Assembly: GCF_030287445.1 (NCBI RefSeq)
Contig: NZ_JASVWB010000004.1
Span: forward strand, 1,178,001-1,242,000
DNA: 64,000 nt
Reading direction: 5' to 3'
Source: Streptomyces sp. ALI-76-A
GTDB lineage: Bacteria > Actinomycetota > Actinomycetes > Streptomycetales > Streptomycetaceae
Shown: positions 52,599 through 61,841 of the stretch, piece after piece
Layout: each line of letters starts with the position of its first letter
How positions within the stretch are numbered: position 1 is the first letter of the stretch
Notes under the pieces: model-generated
The model's input: only the letters and a program-made list of their open reading frames with translations
Told to the model about the DNA's origin: nothing
Database searches by the model: none
Program-made: the position numbers and the translations under genes

Positions 52599-54113
52599 GT
52601 GGCGCGTGAACTGGTGCTCGGTGTCGACGCGGGGCACACCGTGACCAAGGCCGTTCTGTTCGATGCCGCCGGCCGGCCGGTGGCGCAGGGCAGCGGCACG
52701 CTGCCGCTGTCCACCCCTCGCCCGTACTGGGTCGAGCGGGACATGGACGACGTGTGGCGAACGGCGCACCAGGCCATCGCCGCCTGTCTCGCCGAGGCCG
52801 GTCCGGACGCGGGGCGGGCTGTCGCCGCGGTGGGACTGGCCGGGCACGGCGACGGACTGTACGCCGTCGACGAGCTCGGCCGGCCGGTGCGCTCCGCGAT
52901 CGTGGCGATGGATACGCGGGCCGAACCGGTGCTGGAGGAGTGGCGGGGCACTCCGGTCTGGTCCCGTGCCCTGGAGTTGTCGGGCACGGTGCCCTTCGCG
53001 GGCTCCCCGGCCGCTCTGCTGGCCTGGCTCGCTCGTCACGAACCAGGGGTGCTTCAGCGGGCGCGTTGGCTGTTGTCCTGCAAGGACTGGCTGCGCCTGC
53101 GCCTGACGGGCGTGGCGGCCACCGATCCCACGGACGCCAGTGCCTCGTTCACCGACATGCGGCGGGGCGGCTACTCGCCAGAGCTGCTCGACCTGTACGG
53201 CCTCGGCGCGCTCGCCGATATGCTGCCACCCGTCCTGGCGTGCGATGCGTTGAGCGGAACCGTCACCCGTGAGGCCGCGGCGCTCACCGGGCTGACCGCG
53301 GGCACCCCCGTCGTGACGGGCGCCCATGACGTCGATGCAGCCGCGCTCGGGGTCGGCGGCACGGAGCCGGGCGAACTGTGCCTGATCGCCGGGTCGTTCA
53401 GCATCAACCAGGTGGTCGGCAAGCACCCCGTCGTCGATCCGCGCTGGCAGGTTCGTCACTTCGTCCGCCCGGGCCAGTGGATGACCATGTCCACCTCACC
53501 CGCCTCGGTAGCGAACATGGAGTGGTTCCTGAGGGTGACAGGTGCGCCTGCCGACCAGCGGGACGGCGTCCACGAGGTGATCGACCGCGAGGTCGAGGCA
53601 CACCTGGACGGTCCGTCGCAGGTGCTGTTCCACCCGTTCGTCTACGGCTCCCCGCACCCGCATCCCACGTCCGGCACGTTCCTCGGACTGCGCGGCTGGC
53701 ACGGCCGCGGACATCTGCTGCGGGCCCTGATGGAAGGCGTCGTGCTCAATCACCGTTGGCACGTGGACGCCCTGTGCTCGAAGCTGCCGATCAGCGGGTC
53801 GGCCCGACTGACCGGCGGCGCCGCGCGCAGCGAGGTGTGGAGCCAGATGTTCGCCGACGCCCTGCGGCGGCCGGTCGAGGTGACCGACGTGCAAGAGAGT
53901 GCTGCCCGGGGGGCGGCGCTGCTCGCCGCCACCGCCGTCGGAGTGCTCGACGACGTGACGGACCCGCGCGCCGGAGCCACCGTGCTCAGACGACATGAAC
54001 CCGACCCCGACCGGGTCGCCGTACTCGACGAGGCGTATGCGGTGTACCAAGAGGCGTTGGAGGCTCTCGGACCGGTCTGGGCCCGTCTGGACGAGCTCGA
54101 GCGTCCGGGGTGA
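52599..54113 (+). CDS. FGGY-family carbohydrate kinase
   Basis: A 504-aa protein from GTG 52599. N-terminal LVLGVDAGHTVTKAVLFDAA, AAVGLAGHGDGLYAVDELGR, SCKDWLRLRLTG and DASASFTDMR. The C-terminal domain has VVTGAHDVDAAALGVGGTEP, ARLTGGAARSEVWSQMFADA and VEVTDVQESAARGAALLAAT (ATP fold). It resembles L-xylulokinase or erythritol-kinase-like members. With the neighbouring dehydrogenases it probably phosphorylates a ketose or polyol. The catalytic Asp is in AHDVDAA. Confidence 0.9.
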   Translation: MARELVLGVDAGHTVTKAVLFDAAGRPVAQGSGTLPLSTPRPYWVERDMDDVWRTAHQAIAACLAEAGPDAGRAVAAVGLAGHGDGLYAVDELGRPVRSAIVAMDTRAEPVLEEWRGTPVWSRALELSGTVPFAGSPAALLAWLARHEPGVLQRARWLLSCKDWLRLRLTGVAATDPTDASASFTDMRRGGYSPELLDLYGLGALADMLPPVLACDALSGTVTREAAALTGLTAGTPVVTGAHDVDAAALGVGGTEPGELCLIAGSFSINQVVGKHPVVDPRWQVRHFVRPGQWMTMSTSPASVANMEWFLRVTGAPADQRDGVHEVIDREVEAHLDGPSQVLFHPFVYGSPHPHPTSGTFLGLRGWHGRGHLLRALMEGVVLNHRWHVDALCSKLPISGSARLTGGAARSEVWSQMFADALRRPVEVTDVQESAARGAALLAATAVGVLDDVTDPRAGATVLRRHEPDPDRVAVLDEAYAVYQEALEALGPVWARLDELERPG

Positions 54114-54926
54114 GTGCCGGACGAGCCGGCGACATGAGGGAGTCGACGGGCATCCGGACTGGCCCTAGAGGGGGGTCGCCACGCCGTGGTAGCGGTACGG
54201 CGGCTGGGCGCCGGCGCGGGTGCAGGTGTCGGCGGCGATCTCCACGGCGTACGACAGCAGCCGGGCAAGCTTGTCGGCGCCGAGATGGTCGACGCCTTCG
54301 CGGCTGAGTCGGCCGGTGTGGTGCAGATGGGCGAGCACTCCGGCGGTGAAGGCGTCGCCCGCTCCGACCGTGTCGACGACCTGGACCGACGGGGCCGGCA
54401 CATGGACCCGGGCGTCGCGGCCGACGGCCCAGGCGCCCCGGGAGCCGAACGTGATCAGCACGAGTCCCGCCCCGGAGGCGAGCCAGCGTTCGGCCACCGC
54501 CTCGTACGGCTCACCGGGGTGGAGCCAGGCCAGGTCCTCATCGCTCGCCTTCACCACGTCGGCGAGCGCCACCCACTCGGCGAACCGCCTGAGATAGGTG
54601 GCGCGGTCGGTGACCAGGCCCGGCCGCACGTTCGGGTCGAGGGACACCAGTCGCCGCCCCGCCTCCCGGCGAATCAGTCCGTCGAGCGTGGAGGCCAGGG
54701 GTTCGAGCAGCAGGCCCAGCGACCCGAGGTGCAGAGCAGTCCCCGCAGGCAGCGTGCCGCCGTCCGGGAGAGCGGCGAGGTGTTCAGGAAGCAGGCCGCG
54801 GTCGGCGGTGCCGTTCGCGTGGAAGGAGTAGGCGGCCGACCCGTCCTCGCGCAGATGCACGGCGGCGAGGGTGGTGGGGTCGGCCGCGGGCAGCGTATGG
54901 GTGAGCCGGGTGCCGGAGGCCGCTAG

Positions 54927-55816
54927 GCGGTGTCTTCAAATGATCTTTAGTAGTGGATCATGGTCGGGTGATACGTCGCCATGAACTGTCCGATGCCGAG
55001 TGGGAGTTCGTCCGGCCACTGCTGCCGGTGTCACTGCGAGGCCGGAAGCGGCTGGACGACCGCAAGGTGCTCAACGGGATCGTGTGGAAGTTCCGCACCG
55101 GAACGGCCTGGCGGGACGTGCCGGAGCGGTACGGCCCGTGGGCCACGCTGTACACCCGCTTTCGCCGGTGGGCTCTGGACGGCACGTTCGAGCGCATGCT
55201 CCGGGCCGCCCAGGCCAGGGCGGACGCGGCCGGGGACATCGACTGGCTCGTGTCGGTCGACTCCACCATCGTCCGTGCTCACCAGCACGCCGCCGGGGCC
55301 CGAAAAGGGGGGCCCGCTGTCCCGGCCTCGGACGCTCCCGAGGCGGTCTGACCAGCAAGATTCATCTCGCCTGCGATGCCTTCGGCCGCCCGCTCGCCTT
55401 CACGGTCACGGGCGGGAACACCAACGACTGCACCCAGTTCACCGCCGTGATGGAGGCGATACGGGTGCCCCGCATCGGTCCGGGACGGCCCCGCGTACGG
55501 CCTGCCCATGTCCTGGGCGACAAGGGCTACAGCTCCCGGGCCATCCGCACCTGGCTGCGACAGCACGGCATCAGCCACACCATCCCCGAGCGGGCCGACC
55601 AGATCCGCAACCGGCTCCGACGCGGCAGCCGGGGCGGACGCCCGCCGGCCTTCGACAAACAGCTCTACAAGCGACGCAACGTGGTCGAACGCTGCTTCAA
55701 CCGCTTGAAGCAGTGGCGAGGCATCGCAACCCGCTACGACAAGACCGCCGAGTCCTACCAAGCAGCCGTCACCCTCGCATCGCTCCTGATGTGGGCGTGA
55801 CATTTGAAGACACTCC
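54927..55816 (+). mobile_element. IS5-family insertion sequence with CTAG target duplication
   Basis: Inverted ends GCGGTGTCTTCAAATG (54927) and reverse complement GGAGTGTCTTCAAATG at 55816. CTAG lies at 54923-54926 and 55817-55820. Transposase in two overlapping frames. The undamaged ends and clean target duplication indicate recent transposition. Confidence 0.9.
54953..55800 (+). CDS. IS5-family transposase made by frameshifting
   Basis: The first frame (from ATG 54953, or GTG 54967) encodes RRHELSDAEWEFVRPLLPVS, GTAWRDVPERYGPWATLYTR and the first Asp in WLVSVDSTIVRAHQHAAGA. The second frame encodes GGLTSKIHLACDAFGRPLAF, HVLGDKGYSSRAIRTWL (second Asp) and RRNVVERCFNRLKQWRGIAT (Glu). The switch lies at an A4G6 run near 55300, a typical slippery site for programmed frameshifting in this IS group. 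Confidence 0.88.
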
Positions 55817-56179
55817 CTAGGTGCGCGCGCAGGAGATCGCCGAAGTGGTCGTCGGAGATGCGCGCGAGCAGTGCCGTGGGGACTCGGAGTCGGCCGAGAC
55901 CGGCGGCGACGTTGAGGCACGAGCCGCCCGGGCGCGGCTGGAACGCCGCGGCACCGTCGGCCGTTCGGGCGGGGGTGAGGTCCACCAGCGCGTCTCCGGC
56001 GACGACGACGGCAGGCTGATCTGCGGGTTCCGGTCTGGTGCTCATGTGGGTTCCTCGGGGACGGCGACGGCAGGCCGAGAGCTCGGCTGGGCTGTATGGC
56101 GGGGCTGTTCGGCGGAGGCCCGTAGCCCCTTCAGGGAGCGCTTGACGATAAGTCCGAAGAGATTTTCTCGCAAGATGTG

Positions 56180-56208
56180 TTAACAACGGCGCAGTCTCCT
56201 GCTAATAA
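56180..56208 (+). promoter_or_regulatory. Promoter of the polyol ABC transporter, with overlapping TGTTAACA palindrome
   Basis: TTAACA (56180-56185), 17-base spacer, TAATAA (56203-56208). TGTTAACA (56178-56185) is a perfect palindrome over the -35 box, and GAGA-TTT-TCTC (56158-56168) lies just upstream. The patch is unusually AT-rich. The DeoR-type regulator at 61842 is a candidate binder (inference). Confidence 0.55.
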
Positions 56209-56319
56209 TTCGGCCATCGAAACGCGCCCGACTCCCCAAGGACGCATCCACACCCCTGCTCGACCCGCCGCGCCTCAGTCGAGGTCCCGGCGAACCCGCA
56301 CGAGAGGTCCCCCCGTCAC

Positions 56320-57672
56320 ATGGCATCGACCAGATACGCCCTCATAGCCGGCGCCGCCGCCACCGCCCTGCTCGCCACAGCCTGTTCCGGAGCCGGAGCC
56401 GGCGGGTCCTCGGGCGGAGGGAAGAGCATCAACGTCCTGATGGTCGGCAACCCGCAGATGGAGGACATCGCGAAGCTGACCAAGGACAACTTCACCAAGG
56501 ACACCGGGATCAAGGTCAACTTCACGATCCTTCCCGAGAACGAGCTGCGCGACAAAGTCACCCAGGACATCGCCACCCAGGCCGGCCAGTACGACGTCGC
56601 CACCATCGGCGCCTACGAGGTGCCCATCTGGGAGAAGAACGGCTGGCTGCACGACCTGGGCTCCTACGCCGACAAGGACAAGGGCTTCGACAAGGCCGAC
56701 CTGCTCAAGCCGATGGTCCAGTCGCTCACCGGCTCGGACGGCAAGCTCTACGCCCTGCCGTTCTACGGCGAGTCCTCCATGCTCATGTACAACAAGGACG
56801 TCATGAAGGCGAAGGGCATCACGGTGCCCGAGCGCCCGACCTGGCAGCAGATCGCCGACATCGCGGCCAAGGTCGACGGCGCCGAGCCCGGCATGAAGGG
56901 CATCTGCCTGCGTGGTCTGGCCGGCTGGGGCGAGCTGGGTGCGCCGCTGACGTCCATGGTCAACACCTTCGGCGGCACCTGGTTCACCAAGGACTGGAAG
57001 GCCCAGGTCAACAGCGGAGGCTTCAAGGAGGCCACGAAGTTCTACGTCGACCTGGTCCGCGAGCACGGTGAGGCCGGCGCCCCGCAGGCCGGGTTCACCG
57101 AGTGCCTGAACGCGCTGAGCCAGAAGAAGGTCGCCATGTGGTACGACGCGACCAGCGCGGCCGGGTCGCTGGAGGACCCCGCCTCCAGCAAGATCGCCGG
57201 CAACGTCGGCTACGCCTACGCGCCGACCGTCAAGACGGACAGCAGCGGCTGGCTGTGGGCCTGGTCGTGGGCCATGCCGAAGACCACGAAGAACGCCGAC
57301 GCCGCCTCGCAGTTCATGCTGTGGGCCTCCAGCAAGAAGTACGAGAACCTCGTCGGAGAGAAGCTCGGCTGGGCGCGTGTCCCGGCCGGCAAGCGGGCCA
57401 GCACGTACGAGATCCCGGAGTACAAGAAGGCCGCCGCGTCGTTCGGTGACATCACCCTGAAGTCCATCGAGGGCGCCGATCCGGCCAACCCGGGCGTCCA
57501 GCCCCGGCCGACCGTGGGCATCCAGTACGTGGCCATCCCCGAGTTCCAGGACCTGGGCACCAAGGTGACCCAGGAGATCTCCGCCGCCATCGCCGGCAAG
57601 ACCAGCGTGGACAAGGCGCTCGACGACGGCCAGAAGCTCGCCGAGGACGTCGCCAAGACCTACCAGAAGTGA
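56320..57672 (+). CDS. ABC transporter polyol/sugar-binding lipoprotein
   Basis: A 450-aa protein. Lipoprotein signal YALIAGAAATALLATAC with Gly/Ser linker. SBP type 1 core INVLMVGNPQMEDIAKLTKD, YDVATIGAYEVPIWEKNGWL, GKLYALPFYGESSMLMYNKD, AMWYDATSAAGSLEDP, YAPTVKTDSSGWLWAWSWAM. These features resemble the sorbitol/mannitol-binding SmoE type, consistent with two adjacent polyol dehydrogenase-like genes. It is the first gene of a rightward operon. Confidence 0.92.
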   Translation: MASTRYALIAGAAATALLATACSGAGAGGSSGGGKSINVLMVGNPQMEDIAKLTKDNFTKDTGIKVNFTILPENELRDKVTQDIATQAGQYDVATIGAYEVPIWEKNGWLHDLGSYADKDKGFDKADLLKPMVQSLTGSDGKLYALPFYGESSMLMYNKDVMKAKGITVPERPTWQQIADIAAKVDGAEPGMKGICLRGLAGWGELGAPLTSMVNTFGGTWFTKDWKAQVNSGGFKEATKFYVDLVREHGEAGAPQAGFTECLNALSQKKVAMWYDATSAAGSLEDPASSKIAGNVGYAYAPTVKTDSSGWLWAWSWAMPKTTKNADAASQFMLWASSKKYENLVGEKLGWARVPAGKRASTYEIPEYKKAAASFGDITLKSIEGADPANPGVQPRPTVGIQYVAIPEFQDLGTKVTQEISAAIAGKTSVDKALDDGQKLAEDVAKTYQK

Positions 57673-57678
57673 CCTTCA

Positions 57679-57709
57679 GCGCCCGGCCGGCCTCGTGCCG
57701 GCCGGGCGC
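57679..57709 (+). terminator. Intercistronic hairpin between binding protein and permease genes
   Basis: Perfect 13-bp arms GCGCCCGGCCGGC and GCCGGCCGGGCGC around a 5-base loop. In this position it probably attenuates or stabilises mRNA so that binding protein exceeds permease. It lies inside the operon. Confidence 0.7.
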
Positions 57710-57751
57710 CGCTCCCCGCAACCCCGGCCTTCACCGGCAGAGGAACGATTC

Positions 57752-58714
57752 ATGACCACGCTCACCGCACCCCCCAAGACAGCACCCCCACCCGTCCGTA
57801 GCCGGAAGTCCTCGGGCGCGGCGGCCAAGTGGAAGCGTCGCATCCCGCTGCTGCCCGCGCTGATCTTCACCATCGTCGTCACGCAGCTGCCCTTCGTGGC
57901 CACGTTGATCATCTCCACCTTCCAGTGGAACATCCTCAAGCCGGGCGAGAGGCACTTCGTCGGTCTGTCCAACTTCTCGTTCGTCTTCACAGACGAGCGG
58001 CTGCGCACAGCCGTGCTCAACACCGTCGTGCTCACCGCGTCGGTGGTGGTCATCAGCGTGATCCTCGGACTCGGTCTGGCGATGCTCCTCGACCGCCGGT
58101 TCGCCGGCCGCGGGCTGGCCCGCACCCTGCTCATCGCCCCGTTCCTGGTCATGCCGGTCGCGGCGGCGCTCCTGTGGAAGCACGCCATCTACAACCCCGA
58201 CTACGGCCTGCTCAACGGCACCCTCAACGCCGTATACAGGTTCTTCGGCGCGGACAACGGCCCCACGGTCGACTGGATCTCCTCCTACCCGATGCCCGCC
58301 GTCGTGATCTCGCTGGTCTGGCAGTGGACCCCGTTCATGATGCTGATCCTCCTGGCCGGCCTGCAGGCACAGCCCGGTGACGTCCTCGAGGCGGCCCGCA
58401 TGGACGGCGCCTCCGCGCTCCAGACCTTCCGCCACATCACGCTGCCGCACCTGCGCCAGTACATCGAACTGGGCGTTCTGCTCGGCACGATCTACGTCGT
58501 GCAGACCTTCGACGCGGTCTTCACCATCACCCAGGGCGGCCCCGGCTCCCAGACCACCAACCTGCCCTACGAGATCTACCTGACCATGTTCCGCAAGTAC
58601 GAGTACGGCGAGGCGGCCGCCGCCGGTGTCGTCGTCGTCCTCGGCGCGTTCGTCATCGCGACCTTCGCGCTGCGCACCATCGCGTCGCTGTTCCGCGAGG
58701 AGACATCCCGATGA
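57752..58714 (+). CDS. ABC transporter permease (MalF-like)
   Basis: A 320-aa protein from ATG 57752 after AGAGGAACG. Hydrophobic segments include IPLLPALIFTIVVTQLPFVA. EAA loop LEAARMDGASALQTFRHITL. It ends overlapping the next permease by 4 bases. Pairs with the 58711 gene. Confidence 0.92.
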   Translation: MTTLTAPPKTAPPPVRSRKSSGAAAKWKRRIPLLPALIFTIVVTQLPFVATLIISTFQWNILKPGERHFVGLSNFSFVFTDERLRTAVLNTVVLTASVVVISVILGLGLAMLLDRRFAGRGLARTLLIAPFLVMPVAAALLWKHAIYNPDYGLLNGTLNAVYRFFGADNGPTVDWISSYPMPAVVISLVWQWTPFMMLILLAGLQAQPGDVLEAARMDGASALQTFRHITLPHLRQYIELGVLLGTIYVVQTFDAVFTITQGGPGSQTTNLPYEIYLTMFRKYEYGEAAAAGVVVVLGAFVIATFALRTIASLFREETSR

Positions 58715-59595
58715 CCCATGCAGCAGTCGCCGCGCCCGGGGCGAGGCTCACAAAGCTCTTCCGCCGCAAGCAGGACCAGGGTGGTGAGTCCCGGCTTTCC
58801 CCTCTGTGGACCTTCGTCGCCTGGCTCGCCACCCTGGCGTTCTTCGCACCGGTGGCCTGGATGGTCCTCACCTCCTTCCACCAGGAGGCCGACGCGGCCA
58901 CCAATCCGCCCACCCCCTTCGCCGCCGTCACCTTCGACCAGTACAAACTCCTGTTCAGCCGGGACATCACCCCCTTCCTCCTCAACTCGGCCATGGCCAG
59001 CATCCTTTCCACGATCCTGGTCCTCGCCCTGGCGGTGCCGGCGGCCTACGCGCTGTCCATCAAGCCGGTCGAGAAGTGGACCGACGTGATGTTCTTCTTC
59101 CTGTCCACCAAGTTCCTCCCCGCCATCGCGGCCCTGCTGCCGGTGTACCTGATCGTCAAGGACGCCGGGATGCTGGACAACGTGTGGACGCTGGTCATCC
59201 TCTACACCGCCATGAACCTGCCGATCGCGGTATGGATGATGCGCTCCTTCCTCGCCGAGGTCCCCAAGGAGATCCTGGAGGCGGCCGAGGTCGACGGCGC
59301 GGGCCTGCTCACCGTGCTGTGGCGGGTCGTCGCACCGGTCGCCATGCCCGGACTCGCCGCCACCTCGCTGATCTGCTTCATCTTCAGCTGGAACGAGTTC
59401 ATGTTCGCCGTGAACCTCACCGCCACGCAGGCGTCCACCGCGCCGGTGTTCCTGGTCGGCTTCATCACCAACGAGGGCCTGTTCCTGGCCCGGCTGTGCG
59501 CGGCGGCCACCCTGGTCTCACTGCCCGTCCTCATCGCCGGTTTCGCCGCCCAGGACAAGCTGGTCCGCGGCCTGTCCCTGGGAGCGGTGAAGTGA
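58711..59595 (+). CDS. ABC transporter permease (MalG-like)
   Basis: A 294-aa protein. Segments start at FVAWLATLAFFAPVAWMVLT. EAA loop EILEAAEVDGAGLLTVLWRV, then LICFIFSWNEFMFAVNLTAT. It overlaps the GTG of the following dehydrogenase by 4 bases. No ATPase gene is in the cluster. Confidence 0.92.
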   Translation: MTHAAVAAPGARLTKLFRRKQDQGGESRLSPLWTFVAWLATLAFFAPVAWMVLTSFHQEADAATNPPTPFAAVTFDQYKLLFSRDITPFLLNSAMASILSTILVLALAVPAAYALSIKPVEKWTDVMFFFLSTKFLPAIAALLPVYLIVKDAGMLDNVWTLVILYTAMNLPIAVWMMRSFLAEVPKEILEAAEVDGAGLLTVLWRVVAPVAMPGLAATSLICFIFSWNEFMFAVNLTATQASTAPVFLVGFITNEGLFLARLCAAATLVSLPVLIAGFAAQDKLVRGLSLGAVK

Positions 59596-60600
59596 GAGCG
59601 GCCGTGATCACCCAACCCGGCAGTATCGAGATCGCCACCGTCGACGACCCCGCTCCCGGTCCGCGCGAAGTCGTCGTCGAGGTCGCGGCCACCGGACTGT
59701 GCGGCACAGATCTGCACATCCTCCAGGGGGAGTTCGCCCCGAAGCTGCCCATCATCCCCGGCCATGAGTTCGCCGGGGAGGTCGTGGGCCTCGGTAGCGA
59801 GGTCACCGAACTCGCGCTCGGCGACCAAGTCGCCGTGGACCCGTCGCTGTACTGCTTCGAGTGCCACTACTGCCGCCTCGGCCACAACAACCTCTGCGAA
59901 CGCTGGGCCGCCATCGGCGTCACCAATCCGGGCGCCGCCGCCGAGTACGCCGTGGCGCCCGTCGCCAACTGCGTACGACTGCCCGACCACGTGGACGCCC
60001 AGGACGCGGCCCTGATCGAGCCCCTGTCCTGCGCTGTGCGCGGCTACGACGTCCTGCGCAGCCGCCTCGCCTCCCGGGTGCTCGTCTACGGCGCCGGAAC
60101 CATGGGCCTGATGATGCTCCAGCTCGCCAAGGCCACCGGCGCCGCGAGTGTCGACGTCGTCGACATCAACGCCGAACGCCTGGCCTACGGCATGGCAGTT
60201 GGGCTGCTCCGCCGGTGCCGCGTCCGCCGATGAGCTCGACCGGCCGCCCTACGGATGGGATCTGGTCATCGACGCCACCGGCAACGCGAAAGCCATTCAG
60301 GACGCCCTCGGCCGGGTGGGCAAAGGCGGCACATACCTGCAGTTCGGGGTCGCCGACTACGCCACCCGGGCCACCATCGAGCCGTACAGGATCTACAACC
60401 AGGAGATCACGATCACCGGCTCCATGGCGGTCCTGCACAGCTTCGAACGCGCGGTGGACCTCTTCGCCACCGGTGTCATCGACCCGCGCGTCTTCATCAG
60501 TGACCGCCTCCCGCTGGCGGCGTTCCCGGACGCAGTCACCCGCTTCCAGGCAGGCATCGGCCGCAAGATCCAGATCCAGCCCGGCCTCGCCACCGCGTGA
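59592..60600 (+). pseudogene. Zinc-dependent alcohol/polyol dehydrogenase, frameshifted
   Basis: GTG 59592. ATGLCGTDLHILQGEFAPKL, IIPGHEFAGEVVGLGSEV (catalytic-zinc ligands C and H), structural-zinc cysteines in CFECHYCRLGHNNLC, and VLVYGAGTMGLMMLQLAKAT. After NAERLA one extra base near 60186 shifts the frame. The second frame continues LGCSAGAASADELDRPPYGW, DLVIDATGNAKAIQDALGRV, GGTYLQFGVADYATRATIEP to the stop at 60600. Restoring the frame gives a normal ~335-aa polyol dehydrogenase. Everything else in the operon is intact, so a recent mutation or a sequencing error is likely. Confidence 0.85.
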
Positions 60601-60625
60601 ACGCCCGAACCGAACGGAAACCCCC

Positions 60626-61660
60626 ATGACCGAGCAGATCCGCCGCGTTCTCGTCCGATCCCTCGACGACATCACCCTCGAGGAAGTGCCAGCCCCCGTC
60701 CCCGGGGACGACGAACTCCTCATACGCACCACGGTCGTCGGCGTATGCGGCTCCGACACCCATGCCGCGGCCGGCCACCACCCCTTCGTCGACCTGCCCT
60801 ACCGTCCCGGACACGAGGCGGTGGGCATCGTCGCCGCGGCAGGAAAGGGAGCCGAGGACTTCGCACCCGGAGACCGGGTGATCATCGAGCCCAACCTGTA
60901 CTGCGGCCGGTGCCCCCAGTGCCGCTCCGGCCGCTACAACATCTGCCAGGAACTGAAGGTCTTCGGCTGCCAGACGCCCGGCGCCATGGCCGATCTGTTC
61001 ACCCTCCCGGCCGACCGTGTCCACCGCGTCCCCGACGGTATGACGGACATCGAGGCCGCCCTGGTCGAGCCCCTGGCCACCCCGGTGCACGCCGTGGCGA
61101 AGGCCGGTGACCTCACCGGACGCACGGTCGTCGTGCTCGGCGCCGGGCCCATCGGTCTGCTCGTCCTCGCCGCCGCCCGGCACGCCGGCGCCGCGAAGAT
61201 CGCGGTCACCGACCTGTTGCCGGGCAAGCGGGACCGCGCCCTGCGCCTCGGAGCCGACGCGGCCCTGCCCGCCGACGCCGCCGACCTCGCCGACCAGGCC
61301 CACGCGGCGCTCGACGGACCGGCCGACGTGGTCTTCGACTGTGTGGCGCGCGAACAGTCCATCGCCCAGGCCACCGACCTGGTCACCAAGGGCGGCACGA
61401 TCATCGTCGTCGGCGTCGGCGCCGCCGGCACCACCCCGGTCCGCCTTGACCTGATCCAGGACCGGGAGATCCGCGTCGAGGGCACCCTGATGTACACCGG
61501 CGACGACTACCGCACCGCGATGTCCCTGATCACTTCCGGCGCCATCGACACCGCCGAGATCGTCACCGCCACCTACCCGCTGGAGGACGCCGCCAAGGCG
61601 TTCGCCGCATCAGTCGACCCCGAGCAGGTCAAGGTGCTGGTCACGGTGGACGGACCGTAG
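60626..61660 (+). CDS. Zinc-dependent polyol (sorbitol/threitol-type) dehydrogenase
   Basis: A 344-aa intact MDR protein from ATG 60626. VVGVCGSDTHAAAGHHPFVD, YRPGHEAVGIVAAAGKGAED, structural zinc CGRCPQCRSGRYNIC, FGCQTPGAMADLFTLPADRV, VVVLGAGPIGLLVLAAARHA (NAD fold), and GTLMYTGDDYRTAMSLITSG. It probably oxidises the imported polyol or an intermediate to a ketose for the FGGY kinase. Paralogous to the frameshifted gene before it. Confidence 0.9.
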   Translation: MTEQIRRVLVRSLDDITLEEVPAPVPGDDELLIRTTVVGVCGSDTHAAAGHHPFVDLPYRPGHEAVGIVAAAGKGAEDFAPGDRVIIEPNLYCGRCPQCRSGRYNICQELKVFGCQTPGAMADLFTLPADRVHRVPDGMTDIEAALVEPLATPVHAVAKAGDLTGRTVVVLGAGPIGLLVLAAARHAGAAKIAVTDLLPGKRDRALRLGADAALPADAADLADQAHAALDGPADVVFDCVAREQSIAQATDLVTKGGTIIVVGVGAAGTTPVRLDLIQDREIRVEGTLMYTGDDYRTAMSLITSGAIDTAEIVTATYPLEDAAKAFAASVDPEQVKVLVTVDGP

Positions 61661-61841
61661 CCCCGGCCACGCGGGCAGGGATGCTGACATGGACGCAGAT
61701 GCGCACGTCGTACGCAGCAGCAGCAGCAACAGCAGCAGCCGTCGCACGAGCGGCCCGAGGCCCGCGAGCCGGACGGACCCCGACCCGTACCGGCCCGTGT
61801 GGGAAACTGCGAGACCGGAGCGAGCGGGAAGGAGGGGCGCC

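Larger units (their letters stand above)
54165..56045 (-). pseudogene. PfkB-family sugar kinase disrupted by an IS5-family element
   Basis: The N-terminal part (ATG 56045 to 55817: VVVAGDALVDLTPARTADGA, RPGGSCLNVAAGLGRLRVPT, ARISDDHFGDLLRAHL) and the C-terminal part (54926 to 54165: GTRLTHTLPAADP, HLGSLGLLLEPLASTLDG, SLDPNVRPGLVTDR, VVDTVGAGDAFTAGVLAHLH) are separated by the 890-bp IS. Removing the IS and one CTAG copy restores an uninterrupted ~330-codon frame (HLAASG at the junction). The catalytic GAGD Asp is intact in the distal half. It is a fructokinase/KDG-kinase-like enzyme, now inactivated by a recent insertion. Confidence 0.92.
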
